Source of the DNA: Pegea sp. RAD2-039
Taxonomy: Eukaryota; Chordata; Thaliacea; Salpida; Salpidae
DNA length: 64,000 nucleotides
Direction: 5' to 3'
Assembly (NCBI GenBank): GCA_034620365.1
Contig: JAQGEQ010000202.1
Coordinates: 153,444-217,443 of the forward strand
The notes under the pieces are model-generated. The model was not told the DNA's origin and ran no database searches. It saw nothing but the letters and a program-made list of their open reading frames with translations. Positions 11,576-26,142 of this stretch are shown one piece after another. The position numbers and the translations under genes are program-made. The first letter of the stretch is position 1, and each line of letters opens with the position of its first letter.

Positions 11576-14286
11576 ACATGAATATTTTAATAATTAATAT
11601 TATTTATTACATTTTCTGATAACTAGAAAAGTTAAGAATATTCACACCACATATTTAAATAAACAAATTAAAATATTTCTTTAATTCAAATCACTTTGAT
11701 AAGTAATTACTCTTTCATAAACTGAAGAATAAATATAAATGAATTGCTCTAACACCTCAAAATATGGATAAGTTGTTTGATTAAATGGTTAATTAAAAAA
11801 CTATACAATTAAATCATATGTTTAAATGTATAATTAAAAGATAAGATTATTTTATAAGTATAGTTTTTGAATCAAATTAAGAAAATAGAACAAAATTACA
11901 TTTTAATAAAATATTCTGTTTTAAATACAACATTCCTAAAAATTAATATCAAAATTCAATACTAATAATAAAACATATCATCAAAAGAAAGTTAGAGAGA
12001 AATAAACTAGATATTTCAATTCATAATATTTATTGACAGGACTATTCATACTAAAAAAAAGAAAAATATTTTATAAAATGCAAGTGACCAAAAAAAAGCT
12101 ATATATAAACAATTTATGTAAAAATTTGTTTACATTTCAAAACTTTACAAATTTGTTTTAAAAGTACCAAAATCTTAAAACTAATTTTTAATGTAAACAT
12201 TAAAAAACTGATTTAAAGCTAAAACAAAATTGCATAATTTTGGAAACTATATCAGATACAAGATAGAAATTTCTTAGTTGTAGTAAGTTGTTTTTCTCAT
12301 AAAATTTATAAATAAAGCAGTCCCTAAGAAAGTATGCAACAAATACATCTAGAGTATATGAATACTGAACTTGCTGATAATAATTCTTAAATATAATTTT
12401 GATTAGTGAAATTGCATTACTTATGTATGACATGAATATTATTGCAATATTATAATTAATCACTATTTCATAGTGATGCCCGTTTAAACTATTTAAAAGA
12501 AATTATTTTCAAAAAACTACAGCAAAAGTGAATTTGAAGTGTTTCAAGTGATATAATAGATAAAAAAGAAAAGTAAAAACTTCAGAAAACACACAAAAGC
12601 TACTTTGGATGCTTACAAAATGCGCACATCATGTCAATCAAAAACACATTTTACAAATTCCAAAACTTTAAGTAGTTTGATAAATTTTCTTTTAATTAAT
12701 AAAATTAATTTAAGAATTAATGAAAGTAAATAAAACAAGCTTATATTATGTTTTTATGAGAATCTATAGAAGAAATGGAATCGTAAAAGGTTTAATTAGA
12801 TTGTAAATATTTTTACTATTATCTAGTTTATTTAATAAATTATTAGTTTGGAATTACAGCTTCTAAAGTTACATTTAGTCTTCTTTTATCCGATTTTCTC
12901 CGCAACTGAACAGCATGATTCGATTATTTTAAATTTAGCCGCTAAAGAGAGTATAAAAAGTTTTTTTAAGTTTAAATATTAGACCTTATATAATATATAA
13001 ATTCTATTTTAGTTTTGACCTAGTTTGACTTTAAAGTTATTTTTATTCATTCATTTTATTTTACAAAACAATCTATTGGCTTTTAAATTTATAGAATGTA
13101 CTGAATACAAACAAAGATTCATTTATTAGTTTTTGAATTTGAAAATAGCATTTTTACTTTTTTTTACTATCTGTAATAATTTGATTGAAACTTTTCTTTA
13201 TGTTTTCTTATTAACTGCTGATTTTTCTTTCTTTTTTGGTGAATTGCTTTTTTATTTTCTGGTTTTATCTTTTACTTTTAAAATGTTTGTTAGAGATCGC
13301 ATTACTGATGTTTGTTGTATATCTCAACTTGTTGTATTTTAACTTTGTATCATACTATCTTTCAGACTAACAATATCCAACTGTTTAGAAGAAACTCTTT
13401 CACAGCCTATCAGTAGTATTAGTTGAGTTATGATTGGCTGATGGTGTTGTGAATTTACATACAATTAATTAGCACATCTAAAAGCATATATAATGAAATA
13501 TAGTCTAGTTCAATTATCAAATAAATTAAATGAATTTATTAAAAGAAAGCATAAAAATAAAACACATTTTTTTAAAACAAATGAATATTCTCAGTAAATA
13601 TTTTGGAAACTGAAGTAGCTACGAAACAACATTTTTGAAACATATCCAATTAGTTCTATTGTGTAAAACTACTGAACTAACTGTTGCCAAATATCACAAA
13701 GCTTTAATAACTACTAATTATAACAATAATAATTTGCTGTCAAATTTTTAATGACAACATGAAACTTGCAGCCATCTAAAAATTTATTGATTTTTTTTTC
13801 TTTTTGTACAGTTCATTTATGAATATTTCAATTACTAAACCATTTTATAATCTATACTTTATATTTCTTATAAATAAAAAGAACATTTTAGTCTGTTTTT
13901 TGGTCTGTTGTTATTATGTCTCAAATTTTGGTTTGTTTTCTTTGTCAAGTTTGTGATGGTTTATTACGATTAGTTTTAAAGTGTTTGTATACTTTGTATG
14001 ACTAGATTAGGTTAAGTTATTGATTAATAAAAAAAATTTCTATAGTTGTTTTTCGGTAATCTTGCAATAGTTTTGTTTATTATTTACAATTAGTGTTTAT
14101 CAAGATATAAAATCTTATTCTAAATTTATAAAACTTTAAGTTAAAAATAGTTCTAATTATGAACTTATAAGCAAACATGTTTTCTAAATGGATTTAGAAT
14201 GTTCTTATATTAAGTAGATATAAGTTTGAACTTTACTTATGTTGTGATTAACCAAATTATTTAGATTTTATAAAAAGTAAAGAAAG
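11576..14286. other. AT-rich intergenic region
   Basis: About 2.7 kb with very high AT content, no TGACGTCA and no recognisable exons. Frames at 12200-12463 (-) and 13133-13342 (+) are Phe/Leu/Ile-rich products of base composition. Confidence 0.6.
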
Positions 14287-15135
14287 ATGAAAATAGGAAT
14301 AGTAGGTTTTGGTCATATTGGTGAATATATGTATGACTTTATTAACAAAAATAAAGAAGAACATGACCTACAAGTAGCATTTGTATGGAATAGAACAACT
14401 GAAAAGCTTCATCATTTACCTAAAGACTTAATTCTTGAAGATTTAAATGATGTTAAAAAGATGTGTCCAGATTTGATTGTTGAAGTTGCTCATCCTTCTA
14501 TTACAGAACAATTTGGAGAATTATTTTTATCAGTTTGTAACTTTATGATTGGATCTCCATCTATTCTCAGCAAGCAAACAGTGAAAGATCAACTCTATGA
14601 AGCTGCAATCAAATTTGGAACTGCTTTATATGTTCCCTCAGGGGCTTTATGGGGAGCGACTGATATACAGAAGATGGCTTCAGTTAATTCATTAAAAGGA
14701 TTAAAAATTACCATGTGTAAACATCCAACATCTTTTAAATTAGTCGGAGGAGTCAAAGAGATTAATGATAAAGTCATCGCGGATTTAGATACTTCAAATA
14801 AAGCTGTTGAACTGTTCACAGGATCTGTAAGACAATTATGTGAAGTTGCTCCTGTTAATGTAAACACAATGGCAGTGGCAAGTATAGCAGCAAGCAACTT
14901 GGGTTTTGATAAAGTTGTTGGTTCTATAATATCTGATCCTAGCTTACTAAATTGGCATGTCATAAATATAGAAGTAATTGGTTTGACTGATGAGTTAGGA
15001 AATACTTTTGTAACTTCTACTACTAGAAAGAATCCAGCTCTGCCTGGAGCAGTTACTGGAAAAACAACACTAACTTCAATATGTAGTAGTCTGTTGCTTG
15101 CTAGAGGAAAAGGTGTTGGAGTTCACCTATGTTAA
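14287..15135 (+). CDS. ASPDH: Aspartate dehydrogenase domain-containing protein (ASPDH)
   Basis: A single uninterrupted 282-codon frame, matching the length of vertebrate ASPDH (283). The N-terminus is a Rossmann NAD(P)-binding fold with the GFGHIG dinucleotide loop at residues 7-12. Family motifs follow: FVWNRT, PDLIVEVAHP, GSPSILS, PSGALWGATDI, VNVNTMAVASIAASNLGFD, NPALPGAVTGKTT, and the ending GVHLC identical in style to human ASPDH. Family members oxidise L-aspartate to iminoaspartate with NAD(P)+; the in vivo role in animals is not firmly known. It is the only intronless gene of the window, although its neighbours have 3-30 exons, so it may derive from a retrocopy. Codon use is AT-rich like the surrounding block. 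AATAAA follows at 15250. Confidence 0.95.
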   Translation: MKIGIVGFGHIGEYMYDFINKNKEEHDLQVAFVWNRTTEKLHHLPKDLILEDLNDVKKMCPDLIVEVAHPSITEQFGELFLSVCNFMIGSPSILSKQTVKDQLYEAAIKFGTALYVPSGALWGATDIQKMASVNSLKGLKITMCKHPTSFKLVGGVKEINDKVIADLDTSNKAVELFTGSVRQLCEVAPVNVNTMAVASIAASNLGFDKVVGSIISDPSLLNWHVINIEVIGLTDELGNTFVTSTTRKNPALPGAVTGKTTLTSICSSLLLARGKGVGVHLC

Positions 15136-15249
15136 CTGAAGTATTTTCGGGTGATGGTATTTTAAAAGTATTTAATATTGGTGTTATATCATGTTGTCTT
15201 ATTTACAAGATTTTTTATCATGTGTAGAATGAATAGAACTTTTGAATTT

Positions 15250-15255
15250 AATAAA
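15250..15255 (+). promoter_or_regulatory. Polyadenylation signal of ASPDH
   Basis: AATAAA 115 nt after the stop codon. Confidence 0.6.
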
Positions 15256-16381
15256 TTTTGTTTTATCAGTTATCATCATAGTTTTATCAGAAATTGTTGA
15301 AGTGGTTTAAATGTCAAAATAAAGAAGTTATTACAGAAAACCAAGTTAGATATTGAGCCAAGTAATAAGCCAGTTGATAAATAATGTTATGATCAAAAAA
15401 TGACTTTATCTTGTGACTTAAATATGATATTTAAAAACTTCAGTAAAATAGCAAAGATTTAGTTTTAATGAAGTCTAAAATAGAAACCCTGAGAAAAGTC
15501 TTTTACTCAATCAATAATCACAAACTAAACTGCTAATGATGGTTTGATGATCACAAACAGGGTCCCATCTCCTCTTAGTGTCTTCTAACTATCTTCTCAA
15601 ATGATCAACCAACAATTCAACTTCTTATTAGCTGACTGTAACTTCAATCAATTAGATCTTAAAGAGATTTGAAATCTTAATTATTTGTTTTTTCAATCTT
15701 TTTAATAATTTCACTTCTACTAGTATTTACATGTTGATGATATATCCTTATTACTATTAGTTGAAAATTTATTTTTAGAAAAAAACAGAGGTTTTTGTAT
15801 AAGTTCTAATCCGATTGCAATCACTAAGTAACACTACATAAGAATTAGCAATTGTCATCATTTTGAAATTACTTTTTCAGTTTTTTAATTTGTTCTTAAA
15901 TCATTCAAATGAGTTTTTAAAATTGAGTTAAGTTTTAAAGCATTTAAGGTTGTTTCAGCTTCTAGATTATTTCAAATTTTGAGATTTGAAAATTTACACT
16001 CTTATAAAATTAGTGCAATTATGAGTTGCATATGAGTTAACATTTTAAATAATATTTGATAGTAGATAGCTGTTAATAACATTACAAAGTTGATTTAAGA
16101 TAAAACCAATTTCTAAAGTTTTTTACTTTGTAAAAAGCAAAGTTGAACTTTTCAAGACCAGTTAGGAGCTTGTTGGTCGAGCTCAAGTAGCTAGCATCTT
16201 TATAGTGACGACATTTGAACTGCTGAAAGTTTATCTGAGAGTTCAGAGCATTGTCACTCTCACGCGTTGTTTACTCCCAAAAATCTTAGAAGAGATGAAG
16301 AAGTAAGGTTTCTGTGATCTTTCAACTTGCGTGAAAACTTCCGAGTGACGTCATCGGGTGAATAATTTTCAAATTTGAAGT
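15256..16381. other. Intergenic region
   Basis: About 1.1 kb, AT-rich. A slightly GC-richer patch at 15540-15680 and another at 16150-16330 show no coding pattern. TGACGTCA resumes at about 16346. Confidence 0.5.
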
Positions 16382-16387
16382 TTTATT
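16382..16387 (-). promoter_or_regulatory. Polyadenylation signal of the acetyl-CoA synthetase gene
   Basis: AATAAA on the minus strand, 135 nt past the stop at 16522. Confidence 0.5.
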
Positions 16388-16521
16388 GTTACGAAGAATC
16401 GCGTTAATTACGCGCGAAGATTTACAACAATTTTTTATGAATGCTCGAAATATTTAGAAACTTTAAGTTAATACTGATCAATTTACACAATCGTTAAAAG
16501 AAGAAGCAGTGAAGCGGAACT

Positions 16522-19500
16522 TCACATGATTGGACGATTGTTGAAAAGAACCTCGACAACCGACGAATCAGCCATCGTCGAGATATCGCCGATATCGCGA
16601 TCGTTTCGCGCGATCTTCCTCAAAATTCGCCTCATAATCTTTCCAGATCGCGTTTTCGGTAATCCAGGCGCGTTTTGAATGACGTCAGGCGCCGCAAAAG
16701 CTCCGATTTGTTGCCGAACTACAAACAGATTAATTCAGAGCGTAAATGGGGCGTATGGAACAGGGGCACCTTTAACTTTCAATTCAGCGACCAGCTTCTC
16801 GTCGAACTCCAAACCTTCTATCAACGACACGAAGCAATAAACAGCTTCGCCTTTTAGCGGATGCGGTTGACTGACCACAGCTGCCTCATTTACATATTCG
16901 TGTTCCACTAAAGCTGATTCCACTTCAGCCGTGCTCAATAGATGACCTGTGATGACGTCATTCGATGCGTCGTGATGGCGTCATCACAACTCACCTGACA
17001 CGTTCATCATATCATCGATTCGTCCCGTGATCCAGTAGTAACCATCTGCGTCGCGATGGCAACCGTCGCCAGGTACATAGTAACCAGGGAAGCGTTCAAA
17101 ATAGACCTTCTCAAATCGCTTTTGGTCCCCATAAACAGTCCTCATGATGCCTGGCCACGGACGCTTGAACACCTGCGCGTAATCGTTGAGCGTGATGACG
17201 TCATCACTGACGTCACTACTCACCAGGTAACCATCACCTTCTCCTTTAATTTCGACCCCTTGTTCATCAAGAACAACCGGTTCGACGCCGAAGAATGGAA
17301 ACGTCGCTGATCCAGGTTTCATCGGTGTGCATCCAGGCAACGGAGTCATCACGTGACCTCCCTGATAAACATCTCGATGCAGAAGTTGTCACGTGATTAA
17401 TATCAACTGACTGTTTCTGTTTGCCAAAATGTATCGACGATACTACATCGAGAAGCACCGACCACGTTGTAGTACCACAACCATGCTTCAGGGTTGATTG
17501 GTTCACCTACTGTACCCAAAACTTTTAAACTATTTCGTTTGTATCTGCAAAAAGTTAGGTTCAGATTAGAGGGACTATCAGTAATCAGTCATGACGTCAT
17601 CAATGAGTCAATCATCGCAACCTACAAGATTGAGGTTGAGTTGGTTTATATAGGCAGGAAAAGTTTTAAGTTTAATGTTTGTGGAACTTACTTTTGAACC
17701 GGATCTTTTCCATATTTCATCAATGATCTAATAGCGGTTGGTGCTGTGTAAAAACGAGAGACTTTGTACTTGTCAATAATCGCCCAATATCTACTGGGGT
17801 TTGGAAAAGTTGGGATACCTTCAAACTGTTTATAAAACGATGAAGATGATGAAATACCAAAAAAAACATTTAACTGACCATAACAGAAGTGGCTCTATTC
17901 AATAATGGCCCATAAGTGATGTATGTGTGACCGGTAATCCATCCAATATCAGCAGCACAAAAGTATACATCACCAGGATGGTAATCAAAAGTGAAATAAT
18001 GAGTAGCAGATGCCCACAACATATAACCAGTAACATGATGAACCACTCCCTAATATCAACATAACCATCAACAACCAGATGAATTGGTTGATGGATGTCA
18101 CCTTTGGTTTGCCAGTTGAACCACTCGTGTACAACATAAATAAGTCATCTTCACTTTTCATCCATTCTACGTCACATTTGTCGCTGACGTCATTCATGAC
18201 GTCATGCCACCATTTGTCAGTTTCATCATTCCATACAATCTATCAAGATGATTGAACTTTTCATATTTTTGTAAGAATCAGTCGATTCATTAACACATTT
18301 GTCAATTTGAATCATAAATATCACCTTGAAAGCATCACAGGGTCGCTTCGCTGGTCGCGAAGAGCTTTCATCGTTGAAGTTATTAGCTGTGATGTGTTTA
18401 ACTACGATGCAATGATCAACTAAATGATTTTTATCTTTGCATATTTGAAGAGCTTTGTTTGAGATCTCCTTCAAATTGATCACTTTGCATCCTCTGTAAC
18501 TTCCGTCTAAAACAAATTGTTGTCAAGTGAATTGGTTTTGAGAGTAATTAATAGAAAATATAAATGATTAACTTGAAACAATAGATGGTTAAAGTAGAAA
18601 CCTGCAGTCACCAACACGTTACACTTCGCATCTAATATTCTACTGCTTAAAGATTCAGCAGAAAATCCCCCAAACTAAAACATAAAAAGATATTTTGAGG
18701 AAATCACCATAAAATCAAATAATAACTTACAACAATTGAATGCATGGCACCAATCCGAACACATGATAACATCGCTACCACTAATTCTAATATCATCGGC
18801 ATGTAAATTGCAACTCTATCACCTTTCTTCACTCCTAAAGATTTGAGAACATTTGAAAATTTGCACACCTGTAAACAAATTTCAGATTTTTTGATTTGTA
18901 AATAATAATAAATGTATTTCAAATATAATTATTATAATCATATATTATGAATTTTTAATTAGTAGAAACTAACTTTGGTTAAAAGTTGTGAATAAGTGAT
19001 AGTCGTGGTATCCATTGGGTCATTACCTTCCCTAAAAACAAACAGATAAGAATAAATTATGAGAATTTGTTTACAATTTCTAGTAACTAACCAATAAAAA
19101 GCAACTACATCACCATGACCAGCTTTTACGTGAACATCTAGACAATTATAACATATATTTGTTACTGCATCTTCCATACATTTAATAAAAATTGGTCCTT
19201 TTCTAACATCAAAGTTGTAGTTGAAGATATTTCCTGTTTAATGAAAAAACATTTTTTTTTATTATCTTTTATTCTTCTTTTAATTATTGAAATTAGAAAA
19301 TTTTGTTTGTCAAGAAAACATTTATCAAAAAATATTTAGAATCTAAATATAAAAGATTTAAAATAATTCATTAAAAAACAAACAAAATTATTTATTCAAA
19401 AATGAACAAAAAATTATTCAACTTTTTAAACATGTTTATCAATAAAGCTTTTAATACTCTCAAAAAATGATAATTTGCCAAAATAATATATTTTTAATAT

Positions 19501-19751
19501 TCATGAAAATAATAAAATATTAAAAAATAACTGAAATAAACAAATAAAACGTTCTTACAAATTACTAATCAGATACCTTCATGTTTAGTTTTAAAATAAA
19601 ACTTTTTTGCATATTCTTGCCAGAATTGATCAGGATTATTCATACTTTCTGAATACATCTTCTTATATTGTTCCATTGATTTGACATGAGCATCTTTAGA
19701 TATTTCTTTGGAAGGTAAATAAATTTCATTTTTTATTTCTGCTTTTTCCAT
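16522..19751 (-). CDS. ACSS2: Acetyl-CoA synthetase (ACSS2/cytosolic type)
   Basis: Fourteen exons: 19577-19751, 19092-19233, 18974-19031, 18731-18868, 18602-18674, 18325-18506, 18102-18239, 17879-18049, 17692-17825, 17412-17544, 17224-17361, 16995-17172, 16770-16946 and 16522-16718, about 677 residues (human ACSS2 about 700). It makes acetyl-CoA from acetate, ATP and CoA through an acetyl-adenylate. Visible motifs: [13 protein letters not shown]; the nucleotide loop [10 protein letters not shown] near residues 293-302; the adenylate-binding WQTET (444-448); [20 protein letters not shown]; the hinge [15 protein letters not shown]; and [11 protein letters not shown] with the catalytic Lys near 639. 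No mitochondrial leader is apparent, so a cytosolic or nuclear enzyme is likelier. The stretch [12 protein letters not shown] contains a TGACGTCA copy coding its conserved DVI. Exons right of 18250 are AT-rich and free of that motif. Confidence 0.95.
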
Positions 19752-22709
19752 CTTATCTAAACCTTTATCTAAACACTAAAATTTGAAAAACTTTGAAAAT
19801 ATAATTTAATAGTGTTAGTAAGTCTTAATGTTTATTTTATAGACCATAATATCAAGTTTATGAAACCTTAAATAAAATTATATTATATAAACAATCAAAT
19901 TCAAATGAAGAAATATTATTTTTATTAATAGTTAAGTAAATTATTATTATAGTGATTAAATATAAGATAATTTTCTAAACTCTAATATATTCAACTTTTA
20001 AGTATATTTGCAACAAATAAAAGAAAAATTTATACCAAAGAGGTTCAAGTTTATTTTTTAACTTTAATTTAAAAGCTATTTAAGTTTAAAATATATATTT
20101 CTGAATAATAATTGTACAATAACAACAGCAAATTTCAAACAAATCAAATAAAACCTTCATCACAGCAAAAGTACAAACAAAATTAAAAAAATACTTTTAA
20201 ATAAACAATTTTTATGAAACAACATTTTTTAAATTATAACAATATTGTACAAATTCAATGAAACAATTATTAACTTAGTAAATAATAAAATGAACTTGTA
20301 AAAGTGAAAATAAAAAATATGATTTCTAGCAAACACCACAATAATAAAAAATGAGTTTAATGACTAAGATCACTCTTAAGAAGAAATCTTTCAACATCAG
20401 TTATATTTCAGATATTACCTAAAAGAAAATTTATATTATTTGCTTTCTTCAAATTAAATTAACAAATTAAATACTGAAATTATTAAAATGGCTTTTAATA
20501 ATTAATTTAATTTCTTAATCCTGATAATAAACTTTTTTGAGTATTAAAAACTTTTAATATTATTTTAATTTCTTATAAAATCTAATGTATTTATTATTTT
20601 AAGAAACTTTAGATGATATTTAGGTGTGACTAATTAATTAATTTTTTATACAAAAAAATTCTTATCTATTGAAATTTAATAAAAGGAAATTTGTGTTTTC
20701 TTTTCAGATTGTTATTTTAACAAACTTTATGATATACGCGTAATTACTAGCAAGAAAAATTTAAATTTGAAATATCTTGAATTTATTTCGAAATCTGCTT
20801 TTAAAACAGAGTTTTTTTTAAATACCTTCAGATGAATAAGAAATATAAAACGGTCTCATCTAGCATCGGTTTAAAAATTAGCTACAAACAAAAATCTTTA
20901 ATTCAACATTAATAACTTATCTAAGTTTCTTTTAAAGCTTTAGATCACTTTAAACTTCAAATGAACAGCTTTGTTTCTGATGGTTACTCGAGTTTTGATA
21001 TTTTTGGAATACTTTAAGAGTACTAAATTCTGCCCTACAAACTATCCTTTATTTCTCAACTTTAGTAGAACTTCAAACTTTAATATTAAGTGGAAAAATA
21101 AATGGAAAAATCGAAAACAGTCTAAGCTATTTATTTCATTACAACTTCAACAAACTGCCGACGCTAATGGCTAAGCTGCTCATGAATATTTTAAAGATCA
21201 TAGCTGTAAGAGTATCTGCGGTAGTTTAAGCTTTCAAGCAAAAGTAAGTAATAAAAAACAATTCAATTGAAAAAACTTACTTAAGACAAAACTGCAGAAA
21301 ATATGAAAAAGCTAAATAAAGTTGACTCATCAAATATAATAAAATTGTTTTTTACTATACAATTACTGATTAAGTTAAACTTTTACTTTAAGATCTGTTT
21401 TAAGGTAAGTTTTCAAATTAATGCACAACTTAAATAAACTTTAAACTTTTTTAGATAAAAGTGTAAGTCCTGCTCAGTTTACTTTATAAATAATTTGAAT
21501 TTATTCTCGTACAATATCGCAATTTTTTAGATAGTAAGGATTTTTTGAATTAAACAACATTTATATAACAACAAATTTTATTCATTGAACTTGTAAGTTG
21601 AACAAACAAGACCTATGAATCAATTTAAAGTCAATTTTTTTAATGTTTAAAATTTGAAGTTTTACAAAACTAATAACACTTTTCTTATATCATAGTTTTA
21701 AAAATAAACTCTTATTGACTGCTAGATTTCTAAAAATCTCATACATAATGATTTACGCAGTGGGTTAAACGTATCAAAAATAGTATGCCTAAATTACGCA
21801 TAGCTTATATTTTCTTTATTGGTATTATATTTAACAACTAAAAGTAATATACTACAAAAAAGTTTTAAGAGTATCTTAAAGTACTTTTTTAATAATCTTT
21901 AGTTTACTAATCGTATATAGATTTAAATACTAAATAATCTTAAAGTTCAAGTTATATTGAAGCTTACCCAACAAAAGACTGACAAACGTGTAATCCAACT
22001 GAAAATGTAAATAAACACGGCTGAAAATTTATACGAGCTAAAACCTTTTTTTGATAAAGGAGTGATTCAAAAATATTTTGTTTTGGCTTTACTGTTTTTC
22101 AAAAGGAGTGTTATTTTCTTTAATAGTATAAAATCATAATTTAAAATCGTTAAAGATTAAAAATATACATTCTTATTTAATAGCAGAAGTAATTTAAATG
22201 CGAATAACTTATAACTTAATGTAAATGTAGTGAAGCAACAATCGACATAAATATAAATTATTTCTTGACTTCATAATTTTGCTAAAGCTAAATAAAATAA
22301 ATTTTAAGGCATATATTTTTTGGTGAATTCATAAATTGATTTATATATTTTATACTTTATTGCTTTAATCGTTATGGTAAAACTATGCTTTATAGAGAAA
22401 TCAAATTTTAAACTATTTAAAATGTTTGAGACAGTTTTTTATAATTTTTATAGTTTTATTTGTTAGTCATTATAATTTAGCTTTCCATTTTTAAAAAGAA
22501 AATTCTGTATTTCTTTAATTGGTCATTTTGAGCTTACTATTATTTGTGTAAAATAGTTTATAGTGTTTTTGTAGTTGTTATGGAGATAATTCAAGCATTT
22601 AGTTATATAGCTGGATACACAAGTTCAGCTGCGGGAAAATTAGTTAATTTTCACAGCAAAAGTTTTTGTCTTTCATTTTTTAAAAAGAATTTTTGTTAAT
22701 TAATTAATT
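19752..22709. other. AT-rich region between divergent genes
   Basis: About 3 kb separating the ACSS and tektin-2 starts, presumably holding both promoters. Very AT-rich, no TGACGTCA, no recognisable exons or tandem arrays. Confidence 0.55.
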
Positions 22710-24759
<2,050 letters not shown>

Positions 24760-24859
24760 TCTCTTCAAATCTTTCTTGTAAATAATCGCTAATCTCGCTT
24801 TTGCACTAACACGTGACGTCATCATGACGTCATCGCTTACTTAGACACTGTATTAAGTT

Positions 24860-24865
24860 AATAAA
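24860..24865 (+). promoter_or_regulatory. Polyadenylation signal of tektin-2
   Basis: AATAAA 101 nt after the stop. Two TGACGTCA copies sit in the 3' UTR just before it. Confidence 0.55.
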
Positions 24866-25049
24866 TTGATCTGATGATAGAATTTTACTTGCAAAAAACT
24901 AAATAACAAATTTACAAATAAGGCACTTCAAGCTAGACAGACAGACAGACTATTTACAAGCGACCGCTAGATGGCGCTGACGATTCCGTAATTTGAAAAA
25001 AGAGAAATTTTTGTACAAATTATTTACAAACAGAAAAACAATCGAAAAA

Positions 25050-26142
25050 TTATTCTGATTTTGATTTATCCATCAAGTCCCGGATGTTGATGATCTTACT
25101 GATGACGTCATTGATGACCGTGAATATCCCGATCTTATGATTCATTTCTTCTGCAACCTACATCATTTGCATATTCAGAAGAGTCACGTGACGAGTAGAA
25201 AGACTCACATGAAGAGTGATGATTGAAATGATGAGAAGAAGAAGAACAAAATTGGAAGAGATGCAAATTGGGAAGTAGATTTTTACTACTGTCATCGTCA
25301 ATGCAGTGATGAAAGCAAATCGCGTTCTCCTGTGACGTCACATGACTTTAGATCGATGACGTCATCACTTCTTGCTCACCTTTTGTCACTAATTTGACGC
25401 GCGAAGTCCCCAAAAACACTGGCAACCGCGAGTGTTCCACCTCCAGCGATTGTTCCTAGCAACACGGCAACCAACGAGCCTGGATACGTATCCAGCGACA
25501 CGTCGACTTCTATGACGTCACTGATGATGAGCTAGAGCGTTTGAGAAGCGGAAACTGACCTTTTGCGGCGTGGAGGACATTTTGAAGAGCAGTTAGGGCA
25601 CCTAGGACCAATATAATGGGGCGGACATCCCAAAATTCAACTTCTAGTATGCGGCAGAATATATTAAAAGGTGCGAACAAAACTAACCACCTAAAAAGAA
25701 GTCACGTGATCAATTGAAGATCAAGGAGAAGATCCAACTCACCAAAGAAGAAATACTAAAAGTATTTCGTCCATTTTAGCCAGTTGTGCTATCGGGGAAC
25801 TCCCCGAACAGATAGCAAGTATCAATGAGGACCCCTTGACATAAAAGAGAGTTCGAAGATAAGAGTAAAAGATGTTGTTCTTGTGCCATTTGCGATCTGG
25901 AATATTTTGTTACGGTTGAGTGATTTTATAAGCTGCATCGAAATCAGTGATGTGGAACGAGTGATTACAAACCCGCAGAATCTGCAGCTAATAAAACCAT
26001 GAAAACAACAAAAGAAAATTCGATTTCAGTTTTGAAACGGGGAAGCACCTCACTAAAAACACTATCTGCAGTCTGCAAATGAAAATAATTTGTAAAAAAA
26101 AGTTTTTTTTTAGTTTTTTTTTACATTTTTCAGAAGCTCCAT
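25050..26142 (-). CDS. TRIC (TMEM38)-like intracellular cation channel
   Basis: Seven exons: 26125-26142, 25973-26072, 25743-25896, 25560-25690, 25380-25509, 25209-25329 and 25050-25157, about 253 residues. TRIC channels (near 290-300 residues in vertebrates) are trimeric K+ channels of ER/SR that balance charge during Ca2+ release. Evidence: a Met-Glu-Leu-Leu start, a segment like the second helix (YSYLRTLFYVKGSSLILA), the hallmark ILLVFLLWWLVLFAPFNIF that aligns with the family's LLA...WYLIFFCP.D.F, HAAKE, YPGSLVAVLLGTIAGGG, and the late helix TRFAFITALTMTVVKIYF. The basic KEVxR lipid-binding motif after helix 4 is not recognisable (LTALQNVLHAAKE instead). The first exon has only 18 nt and is the weakest call. 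Converges with tektin-2; only 291 nt separate the stop codons. Confidence 0.75.

Noticed and set aside
14595-14963. 122-codon minus-strand frame inside ASPDH
   Set aside because: Antisense shadow of a clearly conserved enzyme; its peptide has no family features.
25907-25970. An upstream TRIC frame reading FDAAYKITQP
   Set aside because: It runs into a stop just before the next exon; treating 25897-25972 as a 76-nt intron gives a continuous frame with better family similarity.
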